A DNA stretch of 64,000 bases from Trichomonas vaginalis G3 (Eukaryota; Parabasalia; Trichomonadida; Trichomonadidae), in assembly GCF_026262505.1 (NCBI RefSeq), contig NC_067207.1:32332082-32396081 (forward strand), given 5' to 3'. The notes under the pieces were generated by a model, which saw nothing but the letters and a program-made list of their open reading frames with translations, made no database searches and was not told the origin of the DNA. Below, piece by piece: positions 49,798 through 60,801 of this stretch; positions within the stretch are counted from its first letter, which is position 1, and the number at the start of each line of letters is the position of its first letter. The position numbers and the translations under genes are program-made.

Positions 49798-50771
49798 TCT
49801 CGTAAACGAAAAAGAGTATTTGACGCAGTCAAATCCCCTCTCTCAAAAAGTGGACTTTACATGGCAAATTTCAAATGCATGTAAGGTCCACTTTGATCAG
49901 TTTTAGGAAGGAATTGGAGGCCATGAGTTACTGACATTTCATCAGTATCTCATAGCCTCCAATTCCTTCGCAAAATGGGAGAAACTTTGTCCGTATAGTT
50001 TAACATTCGGACAAAGTTTCTCCCATTTTAAGAAGGAATTGGAGGGTAAGAGATATACCATATGAATGTATATCTCTTACCCTCCAATTCCTTCTAGAAA
50101 GTGTCCAAACTTTGGGTTAATTGCAAACTATTAACCCAAAGTTTGGACACTTTCAAGTGGAGATGGAAGCTTTGGGGTATATATTAATACAATATACCTC
50201 AAAGCCTTCCATCTCCACTACAAATGGGAGAAACTTTGTCCGAATAGTTTAACATTCGGACAAAGTTTCTCCCATCTTTCAATGTAATTGCTACCTGTGA
50301 GGTACTGACTTGAAGTCAGTGCTTCACAGGTAGCAATATCCAAAAATTTAAAAACATTTTATCAGTTCGTTAGAGAACTAGAGCCTCCTAGGTACTGAAC
50401 CAGAATCAGTGCCTAGGGGACTCTAGTGATCTATATAAATCTGAGAAACTTTGAGGAAATTGTTCGTCATTTCCTCAAAGTTTCTCAGCAATTTAGCGAG
50501 GAATGTTCGTTATCGTGTAGATATTTATAATATATACATGATAACAAACATTCCCCGCTAAAAGATGTAAAATCTTATAAGAAATAATTGCAAAAGAATA
50601 ACAAATTGCAACAAATTTTATATGAAACTGAACCTTATGAGGTAGTGATTCAAGATCACCGCCTCATAAGATTCAGTTTCAATCTCAAGTATCTCAAAAG
50701 TAAGGCTCTATTTTTTGCCATGTAAAGTGTCACTTTTCTGTCAAACCATTTTTATCGTTTTCGTTTACAAC
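49798..50771. mobile_element. Twelve-hairpin non-autonomous element
   Basis: Inserted between GGGGTAATAC and AATACGATG, which are contiguous in copy 1, leaving a short direct repeat AATAC. Its ends carry CGTAAACGAAAA and the inverse of TGTAAACGAAAAC. The right end includes AAAGTGTCACTTTT, an Initiator-like sequence. No ORF. Confidence 0.65.
49846..50681. repeat. Twelve-hairpin array
   Basis: Hairpins at about 49846-49894, 49908-49968, 49975-50026, 50031-50095, 50097-50154, 50157-50218, 50224-50275, 50287-50337, 50388-50427, 50441-50488, 50494-50561 and 50622-50681. Two types tend to alternate: one with GGTACTGA/TCAGTRCC-like or AAGGAATTGGAGG arms, the other with GAGAAACTTTG arms. The one at 49975 recurs almost unchanged at 50224. 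Confidence 0.88.
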
Positions 50772-51059
50772 AATACGATGTGAAAAGTGACAAAAATATA
50801 CTATGATTTATATTTCATTGTATAATAAAGTCGAGAAGGGAGTCCTAACCTTAAGAAAGGGCTCTCTTCTCGACTTTCTGCTGCAATCTCACTCGAATTG
50901 CGCGTATATACTGCTTCTTTCATTAGAAGTAGTATATACGCGCAACAATATGCCATGGCAAGTGCACTTGTCACCACTTTTAATGTTTCTCAAATGCAAT
51001 GCGGGAAGGAGTGGCAATATAGTACTTGGGTAGTTGTGGAGTTATGTGTTAGGAGAGGG

Positions 51060-51944
51060 AACAGGACAAATTTGCCACACGGCACTTTTTTTAAAAAATT
51101 AATGGAGCGGAGCGATAATCTGCTGCAGGAGCCCCAAGGCTCCCAATCATTACGAAAGGGAGCCTCAGGGCTCCTGAGAATCCATCAGCAGAGGCCTTTT
51201 CATTTGGCCTCTGCTGATCAAAGATTCGGCGAAGCCATTCTTCGTCTCAGGAGCCCCAAGGCTCCCAATCATTACGAAAGGGAGCCTCAGGGCTCCTGAG
51301 AATCCATCAGCAGAGGCCTTTTCATTTGGCCTCTGCTGATCAAAGATTCGGCGAAGCCATTCTTCGTCTCAGGAGCCCCAAGGCTCCCAATCATTACGAA
51401 AGGGAGCCTCAGGGCTCCTGAGAATCCATCAGTAGAGGCCTTTTCATTTGGCCTCTGCTGATCAAAGATTCGGCGAAGCCATTCTTCGTCTCAGGAGCCC
51501 CAAGGCTCCCAATCATTACGAAAGGGAGCCTCAGGCTCCTGAGAAACCTCTTTGAGAAGGTTTTCTTTAAGAAAACCTTCTCAAGATGATTGTCAGCATT
51601 CACTCAAAATCTACCAAGAGTTTCAAAGTTTCAAATCTATCTGAAATGAAGCTTTGAATCTCTTGTATATCGAATTGTAGAGTACCTTTTCAAAATGTCT
51701 TCTATTGATTAAATTTAATCAGTAAAAGTCATTTTGAAAAGGTACATCTCTATAATTGCTATTGAGCATTCACTCTTGGAACCTTGGAGCTCTTGTGTAG
51801 TGCATGAAAACTCCAAGATTCTAGCATAAAACATATATCATAGACATAATTTCTTCAAATATAATTTAAGGTTATTTTTAAAAATTAGAAAAGCGTAATT
51901 TAAGGTTATTGAAAAGTGACGCTTGGCAAATTTGTCCCGTACTC
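51060..51944. mobile_element. Hairpin-rich non-autonomous element, copy 2
   Basis: Same content as 38920-40050. Flanked by GTTAGGAGAGGG at 51048-51059 and 51945-51956, which could be a target duplication; copy 1 lacks the right-hand one, so the evidence is mixed. No gene. Confidence 0.5.
51127..51545. repeat. 122-bp tandem repeats with hairpins (4 copies)
   Basis: Units start at 51127, 51249, 51371 and 51493. Sequence equals the array at 38984, with a few differences (CAGCAG/CAGTAG). Copy number 4 against 6 shows expansion or contraction after the larger duplication. Confidence 0.92.
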
Positions 51945-51953
51945 GTTAGGAGA

Positions 51954-52000
51954 GGGGTGTGGGAAAGGTGGGTGGGAGTGGGATGGGGTGTGTGGTACTT
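51954..52000 (+). other. G-run cluster, potential G-quadruplex
   Basis: In about 46 bp there are at least six runs of three or more G (GGGGTGTGGG, GGTGGGTGGGAGTGGG, ATGGGG) with 1-6-nt spacers, on the plus strand of an otherwise AT-rich region. It satisfies the usual G3+N1-7 pattern. No neighbouring gene explains it. Confidence 0.6.
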
Positions 52001-52080
52001 GGTATTGTTCCTTTACCCTGCAATTGTTAACTCCTCTCTTGAATTAAAATTCAATGAATCACAATCAAATGAAAAAGTGC

Positions 52081-52225
52081 AAGCTTTTCCCATTCTGCAC
52101 AAATAGGTGCAGGGTGCCAGTGATAGACTCTGCATATATATGTGCAGAATGGGAAAAGGCAGCAATCTATGTTATGCTTTTACAGATCATAGTATAATAG
52201 TCACCTAGAATTGATCTGTAAAAGC
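52081..52225. repeat. Two hairpins in non-coding DNA
   Basis: GCTTTTCCCATTCTGCAC pairs with GTGCAGAATGGGAAAAGGC (about 52083-52160), and GCTTTTACAGATCA pairs with TGATCTGTAAAAGC (about 52177-52226). They resemble members of the hairpin arrays and may be a degraded cassette. Confidence 0.6.
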
Positions 52226-52372
52226 ATTTGGCAATATTTTATCATTGAACTGAATTAATGAATTATCATCTTTTTGTCTTTCTCCTTCATTCTTTTTCAA
52301 GCAATCTGCAATATGTGAGAATGGAACTTGGCATAATACCAATAATGAAATTAACAGTTGATCTTCACTCAT
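52205..52372 (-). CDS. Small ORF, 55 aa (uncertain)
   Basis: MSEDQLLISLLVLCQVPFSH..., ending at a stop that lies within a hairpin arm. It is directly downstream of the 104-aa ORF on the same strand (start 12 bp after its stop). No domain. It may be a fragment of the same original gene. Confidence 0.25.
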   Translation of the reverse strand: MSEDQLLISLLVLCQVPFSHIADCLKKNEGERQKDDNSLIQFNDKILPNAFTDQF

Positions 52373-52384
52373 GAAACCTCTCCT

Positions 52385-52699
52385 TTAGAGCATTTCAGAT
52401 GAAAAATTTTGGAATTGGTTTGTTTTCATTATATCTTGTGGGATTTTGAAATATTCTACTGCTTTATTGAATTTCTCCCATACTTTATTTGCCTTTTCGA
52501 GATATGGATTATCAGGATAAATAGGGGTTTTAAGATGATAATATCCTGGTAGTGGTTCCAATGTAGGCTTTAATAAATCGCATTGGTTCTTTTTAGCTCG
52601 TTCAATTTGAATAAATTTGATAACATCATCTAGGGATGCGCTAATTACGCCATTTGACCGGGCGTACATTTTTTTTTGTTCGCCCAAAAATTTCGCCAT
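52385..52699 (-). CDS. Unknown 104-aa protein
   Basis: MAKFLGEQKKMYARSNGVIS..., a charged soluble protein with helices (DDVIKFIQIERAKKNQCDLL; YLEKANKVWEKFNKAVEYF). No transposase motif and no family recognised. It lies next to the hAT relic and could be an accessory or captured gene. The rest of 52700-53212 is AT-rich and empty. Confidence 0.35.
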   Translation of the reverse strand: MAKFLGEQKKMYARSNGVISASLDDVIKFIQIERAKKNQCDLLKPTLEPLPGYYHLKTPIYPDNPYLEKANKVWEKFNKAVEYFKIPQDIMKTNQFQNFSSEML

Positions 52700-53212
52700 T
52701 TGAGAAATTCAAAAATTAAAAATAAAATTTTAATCTTGATTTTTTTTATTTTCGTGATTTTTTTGGAACTTACATAAGCGATTAAATACATTTTTAAGCA
52801 CTCGTTTATTATATGTAAATATATCTTAATAAATTTAATTCCTTAAGGTAGAGCGTGTTCAAATTTAAAATCTCATACAATATTTTCTTAATGGCGTATT
52901 TTTCTGAGGTCGCCCAAATAAAGGCGAATTCAAAATTGAGAACTCTAAGGCGTATGGCGAGTATTCAAAAAGTACGCCACTTACAAAATATTGAATGTGG
53001 ATTATCAAATTTTTGGCGTGTTCAATTTCAAAATATTGATACTTAGTTTATATCACTCTAGATGATGTTATGAATGTAACAATAACACAAATAGAATTTT
53101 TTCTTAGAGATTATTTTAAAATTTTTATTTTAAAAAATGTTGAAAATAGTATTTTAAGTATATTGTGTAAAAAATTAAAAAAGACACAAATTTAATCATT
53201 TTTATATAAGCA

Positions 53213-53602
53213 ATGACAAATTCCAGATATGAAAAATATCCTGGTGATGAAAGGACTTATGAAAAATTAGAGTATAATGCAAAATCCAAACATTGGATTA
53301 TGGGTTGTACTGCTCAGGTTCCCACCCAAGATGGAGATTCATTCAGATGCGCCTTTAAAAAAAGAGATGATCACCTAAAAAAAGAAATCAGCAATGGGAA
53401 GCTTCATGAATGTTTCCCTGATAGTGCAAAACAAAAAGATATTCGAAATTTTATATTATCTACAGAATCACAAATGGAAGGTTCTGTTGAATTTAATGCT
53501 GATGGAATTTTTCGCAGATTAGCTATCCTATTAGCAAAGCATAATATCTCTCTCAGCACAGGGGAAAGTGACGAAATATACAACTTAATTGTGTATAGCT
53601 GA
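53213..53602 (+). pseudogene. hAT-like transposase, N-terminal piece
   Basis: MTNSRYEKYPGDERTYEKLE..., 129 aa. Region MGCTAQVPTQDGDSFRCAF...HLKKEISNGKLHECF has BED-finger-like Cys/His spacing. RRLAILLAKHNISLSTGESD resembles the helical start of hAT transposases. The frame is cut by the MULE TIR at 53603. Its last 80 bp are repeated at 54617-54697, where the sequence continues into the hAT core. Confidence 0.55.
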
Positions 53603-53612
53603 AAAAACCAGA

Positions 53613-53846
53613 ATTTTCGAAAAAGTGACACCAACTATTAAAGTTATTTTATTACTAGATTTATTTACAAATTATAAGATAATATCATTAACCGAATATA
53701 TTTTTAATATAAATAAAAAACTTTTTTTATACAAAAAATTACAATCAATCGATAAATATTATAAACCATTTATTCCAAAAAGATTAAGTAATAGGTGGGA
53801 TCCTGCATATAATATAATTTTATGTCATAAAGTTTACAAATTTTAG
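53613..53846 (+). CDS. Short ORF inside the left MULE TIR
   Basis: About 77 aa ending NRWDPAYNIILCHKVYKF. The same frame is in the right TIR at 60580-60801 on the minus strand, starting after AAAAAGTGACACCAAC, which contains an Initiator-like TCACTTTTT on the other strand. It lacks a good ATG. It may be captured host sequence or chance; listed because it is conserved in both TIRs. Confidence 0.25.
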   Translation: MFEKVTPTIKVILLLDLFTNYKIISLTEYIFNINKKLFLYKKLQSIDKYYKPFIPKRLSNRWDPAYNIILCHKVYKF

Positions 53847-54120
53847 ATGGACCACAGTGAGAATGTGAGTGGTTAATTTAAAGGTGGTCTGATAAAGATA
53901 TCGAAGCTTACTCAATACAGCATGAAGCAGTTTCTAATACACAATCTTACTAGTGGTGTTTCGGTCGCCAGCGCTCTCATAGGGGTGCTGATTTCAAAAA
54001 CCACTACTTCAAATTATTCAACAATACTCAATGCAGCATGAAGCAGCTACTACTGCTGTATCTTACTGGTAGTGTTCTTCGCTTCTTACTATCAACTCTA
54101 AAACTAGTTTGATGTATTAT

Positions 54121-54532
54121 TTATTCATATATAAATATATACATATATAATATATACATATATAAATATATACATATATAAATATATACATATATAAATA
54201 TATACATATATAAATATATACATATATAAATATATACATATATAAATATATACATATATAAATATATACATATATAAATATATACATATATAAATATATA
54301 CATATATAAATATATACATATATAAATATATACATATATAAATATATACATATATAAATATATACATATATAAATATATACATATATAAATATATACATA
54401 TATAAATATATACATATATAAATATATACATATATAAATATATACATATATAAATATATACATATATAAATATATACATATATAAATATATACATATATA
54501 AATATACATATATATAAATATATAAATAACAA
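54121..54532. repeat. Microsatellite, 16-bp unit TATATACATATATAAA
   Basis: About 25 nearly perfect units starting just inside the left MULE TIR. All long frames through it are repeat artefacts. It ends at AAATAACAAAATAC, whose inverse stands at the start of the next tract. Confidence 0.97.
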
Positions 54533-54975
54533 AATACAATCAAAAATAGTGTTTGGAAATTTAAGGTTAAGTGTCACTTTTCTAGTGTCACTTTTTCGTA
54601 AATTCTACCACACTTGCTATCCTATTAGCAAAGCATAATATCTCTCTCAGCACAGGGGAAAGTGACGAAATATACAACTTAATTGTGTATAGCTTTTGTT
54701 TAGGCTATACAACATCAAAGGAGAATGGAAAAACTGCAATACAAGTTGGAATGGAAAAATCCCTCATTACAAGCGCGATAAGCTCAAAGATATACTCATA
54801 CAGACATCCAAAGAGATTCATTCAAGTATTATGGCGCGCTTCTCTACGTTCAGCATGCCTTACGCTAGTGTCGCTCTAGATGAAGGTACCACACAGAAGA
54901 GATCTTTACTCGACTTTGTGTTGGAAAATCCTTGCTTTCCAATTCAGTCTTATCCAGCCCATACAGAAAGTATTT
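54533..54975 (+). pseudogene. hAT-like transposase, middle piece
   Basis: From about 54614 it repeats the end of the N-terminal piece (AILLAKHNISLSTGESDEIY) and then runs on to HYKRDKLKDILIQTSKEIHS and [25 protein letters not shown] with a following LDFV is the first catalytic-Asp region of hAT enzymes. One frameshift near 54720 separates the two. TCACTTTTTCGTAAATT precedes it. It is bounded by inverted TATTTTGTTATTTA sequences that adjoin microsatellites. Confidence 0.55.
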
Positions 54976-54984
54976 TGTTATTTA

Positions 54985-55612
54985 TATATTTATATATATA
55001 AATATATTTATATATGTATATTTATATATGTATATTTATATATGTATATTTATATATGTATATTTATATATGTATATTTATATATGTATATTTATATATG
55101 TATATTTATATATGTATATTTATATATGTATATTTATATATGTATATTTATATATGTATATTTAATATGTATATTTATATATGTATATTTATATATGTAT
55201 ATTTATATATGTATATTTATATATGTATATTTATATATGTATATTTATATATGTATATTTATATATGTATATTTATATATGTATATTTATATATGTATAT
55301 TTATATATGTATATTATATATGTATATTTATATATGTATATTTATATATGTATATTTATATATGTATATTTATATATGTATATTTATATATGTATATTTA
55401 TATATGTATATTTATATATGTATATTTATATATGTATATTTATATATGTATATTTATATATGTATATTTATATATGTATATTTATATATGTATATTTATA
55501 TATGTATATTTATATATGTATATTTATATATGTATATTTATATATGTATATTTATATATGTATATTTATATGTATATTTATATATGTATATTTATATATG
55601 TATATTTATATT
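54985..55612. repeat. Microsatellite, 14-bp unit TATATTTATATATG
   Basis: About 44 units with occasional one- or two-base losses. The unit is close to the reverse complement of the 16-bp unit at 54.1-54.5 kb. Contains no genuine gene despite long frames. Confidence 0.97.
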
Positions 55613-55828
55613 GTTGCATGCTAAGATCAGTCATAATGTAAACCTCTCAATTTTATTGTCCTGGGAAGTATCTCAATTCCTTCAAAAAAATTGAAAAACT
55701 ATTTAATTTTAAAAATATAATACTTTTAATTAGTTAATTAATTGGAGATATTTTTAAAAAATCACTTTTGATAATACTTTTGAGAACTTTAATTAAAAAA
55801 ATATATTCAAAAATATCCAGGATATCAA

Positions 55829-56141
55829 GAGGGAATTGTTCCTTATGAGGTATATAGTTATGATGTATACCTCATAAGGAACAATTCCCTCCTTAAAACG
55901 AGAAAACTTGTTCGAAATTGTTTATCATTTCGAACAAGTTTTCTCGTTTTTAATAAGAAACTAAAGGCTATGAGGCATTGATTATATATTAGTGCCTCAC
56001 AGCCTTTAGTTTCTAATAGATAGCTGGGAAACTTTCTCCAAATGATAAGTTATTCAGAGAAAGTTTCCCAGCTATCAAGAGGGAATTGTTCCTTATGAGG
56101 TATATAGTTATGATGTATACCTCATAAGGAACAATTCCCTC
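55829..56141. repeat. Five-hairpin cassette II (H1-H2-H3-H4-H1')
   Basis: Hairpins at 55829-55891, 55897-55948, 55956-56014, 56021-56074 and 56079-56141. H1 and H1' are identical (GAGGGAATTGTTCCTTATGA...). H2 and H4 have GAGAAAACTTGTTCG- and GGGAAACTTTCTCC-type arms. Same order, spacing and sizes as cassette I, different sequences. Confidence 0.92.
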
Positions 56142-56463
56142 CTTAAAATCGTAGAAATTTTTATACTTATTAATCAACCATTCAAAATCATATTCCTCTG
56201 AAAAGTTATTTTATTAAAAATTTAGAACTTTAATAAATATAGAGTTTGAATTTCATACAATACCTATATATTTTCAATAATGGAATTTGAAAACCATTCT
56301 CAAAAGTTCTCAGAAAACCTTTTTTTCATTAATTTTAAGAAATCTGAGTATTAAATTAAGTGATAAATTCGTTTGACACTACTTTAATTTTTAAATTCAA
56401 AAAATTATATGTGCTTCTTAAAATGACTCAAAAAAATTTTATTATAAAATAATATATAATATA

Positions 56464-57762
56464 GGGTGTCCAAAGGTGCGTTTAGCACAGCGCTCTATAT
56501 GAGACTATTAAAGGAGATATATGCTGATTATAAATATATAATAAAAAATATGAATATATGTATATGATGAGTAAGTTGTATTTTGGCGCCATGCCGGAAT
56601 ATAAAATGAATTTTGAGACAAGAGGCGGTTTCGCGGGAAATTTTGGCGGGATTTTTTTTCATTTTTTTAATGAATCATAAAGAAAACATCCTCGCTCTTG
56701 CAAAAAAATGCAAAGACTGTAAAAAAGTCTACGAGACATTGGTAAAATGCTTCGGTATGGATGCTCCTAGCTATTCCACTGTAACGTATCATGTTAGGAT
56801 GTATCACTTCATGAACAAAAAGGCGCCCATCATAAAAATTGACAAAAAATCGCCGGATCAAAGAAAAATCAAAGCAATTCTTCAAGCGCTAGATGAAGAC
56901 CCAAGAGCATCACTCAGAAGGATAGAGGAGATGACAAAGATACCACGTACAACAGTCAGTTATTATCTGCACAATTATTTGAACTACAAACTAGCGTATA
57001 CACGTTGGGTTCCGCACAACCTTAATTCAGTTCAAAAAATCTAGAGTCCAATCTTCGAAAGAGCTCCTCTCTATATTGGGTGCGTATCAATCCAAGAAGT
57101 TTCGCTTTTTAGTAATAGGGGACGAGTCTTGGTTTCAATATGCAACAGAAGCCAAAATCATGTGGATCCCGAAGGATGAAAATCCGCAAACATTCCCGAA
57201 GAAAAAAATTGACACACCAATGATGATGTTGTCGGTTTTTTGGGGCGTGAATGGCATCATCGCAATTGATATTCTTCAAAAACCTAATACGATGAATGCT
57301 CAGTATCTAATTGACAATGTTCTTACTCAAATTATCAATTCTGATGAGTTTGAGAAATCCAAACAACAAAAACAAAAGTTTGCAATTCATTTTGATAATT
57401 CAAGAGTTCACAAAAGTCATAAGGTAATGAATTACTTGGTGGAAAACAATGTCAAAGTTGTTCCAAACCCAATTTATTCACCTGATATTGCACCCTCTGA
57501 CTTTTATTTATTCGGCACGCTAAAAAAGAGAGCTGAAGGACGCGAATTCGCGAGTCCAGATGATCTTGAAAATTTTGTAAGAGAGCAATTTGAGCAATTT
57601 TCTCATGATGATTTAAAGCGTGTCTTTCAAGCCTGGATCGATCGCTGCGAACGCGTGATTGAATCCAATGGTGATTATATTTAAATAAACTTTATATATA
57701 TGTAACTTGTTTATTTCTATTCGCAGTATTCAGGTTTGTGCTAAACACACCTTTGGACACCC
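56464..57762 (+). mobile_element. Mariner element copy 3 (Tvmar-like)
   Basis: 1299 bp between duplicated TA (56462-56463 and 57763-57764). TIRs as in the other copies. It is inserted in the hairpin element, so it is the youngest layer at this spot. Confidence 0.93.
56670..57684 (+). pseudogene. Mariner transposase, copy 3, one frameshift
   Basis: Identical to the intact copy except for a two-base shortening of an A-run near 57035 that shifts the frame between the HTH and catalytic halves, and a few substitutions (for example LVIGDESWF instead of LVTGDESWF). The two halves (56670-57044, 57076-57684) are each open. Confidence 0.9.
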
Positions 57763-57862
57763 TATATTAAAAATCCCACAACATTTTTACTTTACATAAT
57801 CGTACTTCCTCGACGATTAATTTCCACTCAATTTCTATCGTTGACCGAACTTAGCATGCAAC

Positions 57863-58512
57863 ATATATGTATATATGTATATATATATGTATATATATAT
57901 ATATGTATATATGTATATATATATATGTATATATATATATGTATATATGTATATATGTATATATGTATATATGTATATATGTATATATGTATATATGTAT
58001 ATATGTATATATGTATATATGTATATATGTATATATATATATGTATATATGTATATATGTATATATGTATATATGTATATATTATGTATATATGTATATA
58101 TGTATATATGTATATATGTATATATGTATATATGTATATATGTATATATGTATATATGTATATATGTATATATGTATATATGTATATATGTATATATGTA
58201 TATATGTATATATGTATAATATGTATATATGTATATATGTATATATGTATATATGTATATATGTATATATGTATATATGTATATATGTATATATGTATAT
58301 ATGTATATATGTATATATGTATATATGTATATATGTATATATGTATATATGTATATATGTATATATGTATATAGTATATATGTATATATGTATATATGTA
58401 TATATGTATATATGTATATATGTATATATGTATATATGTATATATGTATATATGTATATATGTATATATGATATATGTATATATGTATATATGTATGTAT
58501 TTATATATGTAT
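57863..58512. repeat. Microsatellite, 8-bp unit GTATATAT
   Basis: About 80 units with small interruptions, starting at the right TIR of the hairpin element. Not coding. Confidence 0.97.
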
Positions 58513-58560
58513 ATTTATTTAAAAAAATTAAAAATAATATAATTAAAATTTATTTATATT

Positions 58561-60253
58561 TTAAATTTCATACTGATCTTCGATTCCAATTTGTGAATTG
58601 ATATCATTAACAATTGAATTCCAATTATCAATAACTTCGTATAATGAATTTTCACTGCAGATTTTATCAATATACTCCAGTACTTCTGTCATTAAATCAC
58701 CTTCAACGCCATGACTGGACCAAAAGATGATTGCATTCTGTCTTATACTTGTCATTGTTTCAAATGAAGTAACCAATGTATTCAACTCTTTCAATAAAGG
58801 TAAAAGATACATCTCTCCTTTTTTCAATAAGTTTGAAAGATGTTGTATTTTTGATTGTATTTCTGTCTTTTGTTTATCATAATTTGATATTTCGGGAATT
58901 TCACAATTTCTTGGTGGAAGGACAATTTGATGTAAATTAATATCTTGTTGAATGCGGAGAAAGTAATTTTCTTTGACTCGATTTAATAAAAGAAAAACAA
59001 ACTTGTCAATTGCTAAATTTTTCACATTTCCAAATTCATAGTATTTAAAATTTTTGAACAAAGACTCTGATATATTATTAACAAGAGTCAATGAATCTTC
59101 CTTGAATGCAGAAATCCATTGTTCCTTATGTTTAGCCCATTGTCTTTGGAAATAGTTATTGAAATCATCATAAGGCAAAATCAATTTTATTATTTTTTCA
59201 TATAACTGATTAGCATTTTCCATATTCATAGGCATTGTGTAGCAGAGGATATTCATATATTTATCCAACATCGGCCCTGATATTTTCGTCTGGAATTCTG
59301 TATAAGTTCTTACGAAGTGCCCTCATCACATGGAGGGCACACCAAAAGATATTACATTCTTGAAATGTATTATGTATTGAATTAAAGATTTGGAGGGCAC
59401 AATCTGACATAAAGTTGGATGGAGTTCTTTCAAACCATTCAAAAAACTTGATCAAACATTTTGAGATAGAAGTTTCATTATCTTGTTTTACAATAAAATA
59501 ACAAAGTGGAATGGCATGAGTCTTTTCAAACTTACAAGCAATGATATATAAAACAAGTTTTTCAAATAATATTTTGAAAGTAGAGTCGATATGGTACATC
59601 CTAGGCTCTTCATATAACAAATCCTTGATACGACAATCTCCATATACAAAGAGAAAATCAACTGGATTATCTACATCATCGATTTCATGATATAATAAAT
59701 CTTTGGCTGAAGGAGTGTTTATTTTTTCGCTTTTATATTTGTTAACAACATCAAGAAAGTTTCCATAGTGATTACTGCCTTTCGGCATTTGCAAAATCTG
59801 TTCTGTGAGTTCCTTTTTGAGTTGCCGAAGAGTATTTTCATCATAAGAAAAGAAAACATAGTTATTAATAAAAGGAATATTGAGAGCTTGATATGAACAA
59901 GAAATTGCATCAGCAACTTTACCACCACTAATAAAATACTGTTGAAGATAAGGTCTGAGAAAAATACTCTTTGGTGAATATTTAAAAGACGGTGGTTCAC
60001 CAACATGATTATGAAAATGATGTCCATTTACAAATCTGTATTGATTAGATTTCATTTCAAAGGTAAAGTTAGCACTACAACTTCCCCATCTACAGTAATG
60101 TCTAATAATTGTTACTCCATCTGAATTCAAATGCGAATCTTTCCGATAATTGCAGTTAGCACGCATCTCTGCTTGAACTCCATATTGAAGATAATGAATG
60201 AAATCAATATATTGTTTTGTATCAGCAAGGGGTGCAGGAACGGATTGATTCAT
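58561..60253 (-). pseudogene. MULE transposase, single frameshift
   Basis: The N-terminal frame (59261-60253, 330 aa) starts MNQSVPAPLADTKQYIDFIH. A FLYWCH/FAR1-like zinc region lies near residues 34-82 (C-x-W-x-x-C...HHFHNH). The catalytic part shows MYHIDSTFKI (D223), FMSDCALQIF (D284) and CNIFWCALHVMRAL (C-x-x-H, 306-309), the MULE DDE/CxxH signature. The C-terminal frame (58561-59271, 236 aa) continues one base out of register. A one-base shift joins them, by sequencing error, mutation or programmed shifting; otherwise the gene looks complete. Confidence 0.75.
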
Positions 60254-60579
60254 TTAAAAAATAAAAAAGTGAGAATTGTAAATAATTAAGGTTAATATTG
60301 AATAAATAATACATCAAACTAGTTTTAGAGTTGATAGTAAGAAGCGAAGAACACTACCAGTAAGATACAGCAGTTGTAGCTGCTTCATGCTGCATTGGGT
60401 ATTGTTGAATAATTTGAAGTAGTGGTTTTTGAAATCAGCACCCCTATGAGAGCGCTGGCGACCGAAACACCACTAGTAAGATTGTGAATTAGAAACTGCT
60501 TCATGCTGTGTTGAGTAAGCTTCGATATCTTTATCAGACCACCTTTAAATTAACCACTCACATTCTCACTGTGGTCCAT

Positions 60580-60801
60580 CTAAAATTTGTAAACTTTATG
60601 ACATAAAATTATATTATATGCAGGATCCCACCTATTACTTAATCTTTTTGGAATAAATGGTTTATAATATTTATCGATTGATTGTAATTTTTTGTATAAA
60701 AAAAGTTTTTTATTTATATTAAAAATATATTCGGTTAATGATATTATCTTATAATTTGTAAATAAATCTAGTAATAAAATAACTTTAATAGTTGGTGTCA
60801 C
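60580..60801 (-). CDS. Short ORF inside the right MULE TIR
   Basis: 73 aa, TPTIKVILLLDLFTNYKIIS..., mirror copy of the frame at 53613-53846. No ATG start and no domain. Its conservation simply follows that of the TIR. Confidence 0.25.
   Translation of the reverse strand: MTPTIKVILLLDLFTNYKIISLTEYIFNINKKLFLYKKLQSIDKYYKPFIPKRLSNRWDPAYNIILCHKVYKF

Larger units (their letters stand above)
43955..51944. repeat. Composite repeat, copy 2, with three nested insertions
   Basis: Matches 34929-40050 but has been entered by a mariner (46229-47528), a five-hairpin element (48603-49426) and a twelve-hairpin element (about 49798-50771). Removing these restores collinearity with copy 1. Copy 2 shows that the shared sequence begins at about 43955, next to AAGATTATTG. 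Confidence 0.8.
55613..57862. mobile_element. Hairpin element with GTTGCATGCTAAG TIRs, carrying a mariner
   Basis: Left end GTTGCATGCTAAGATCAGTC and right end the inverse of GTTGCATGCTAAGTTCGGTC. Both ends directly abut TA-rich microsatellites. Without the mariner it is about 0.95 kb and contains only hairpin cassette II plus AT-rich filler (56142-56463). Confidence 0.65.

Noticed and set aside
48928-50681. Hairpin arrays as rho-independent terminators or tRNA clusters
   Set aside because: No T-runs follow the stems, no cloverleaf or anticodon pattern, and bacterial termination does not apply.
54117-55694. Long open frames (140-253 aa) of I/Y/C/M repeats on both strands
   Set aside because: They translate 14- and 16-bp TA-rich microsatellites in all frames; no stop arises because the unit lacks one. 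Not genes.
57841-58601. Frames up to 244 aa reading ICIYVYMY repeats
   Set aside because: Product of the 8-bp GTATATAT microsatellite.
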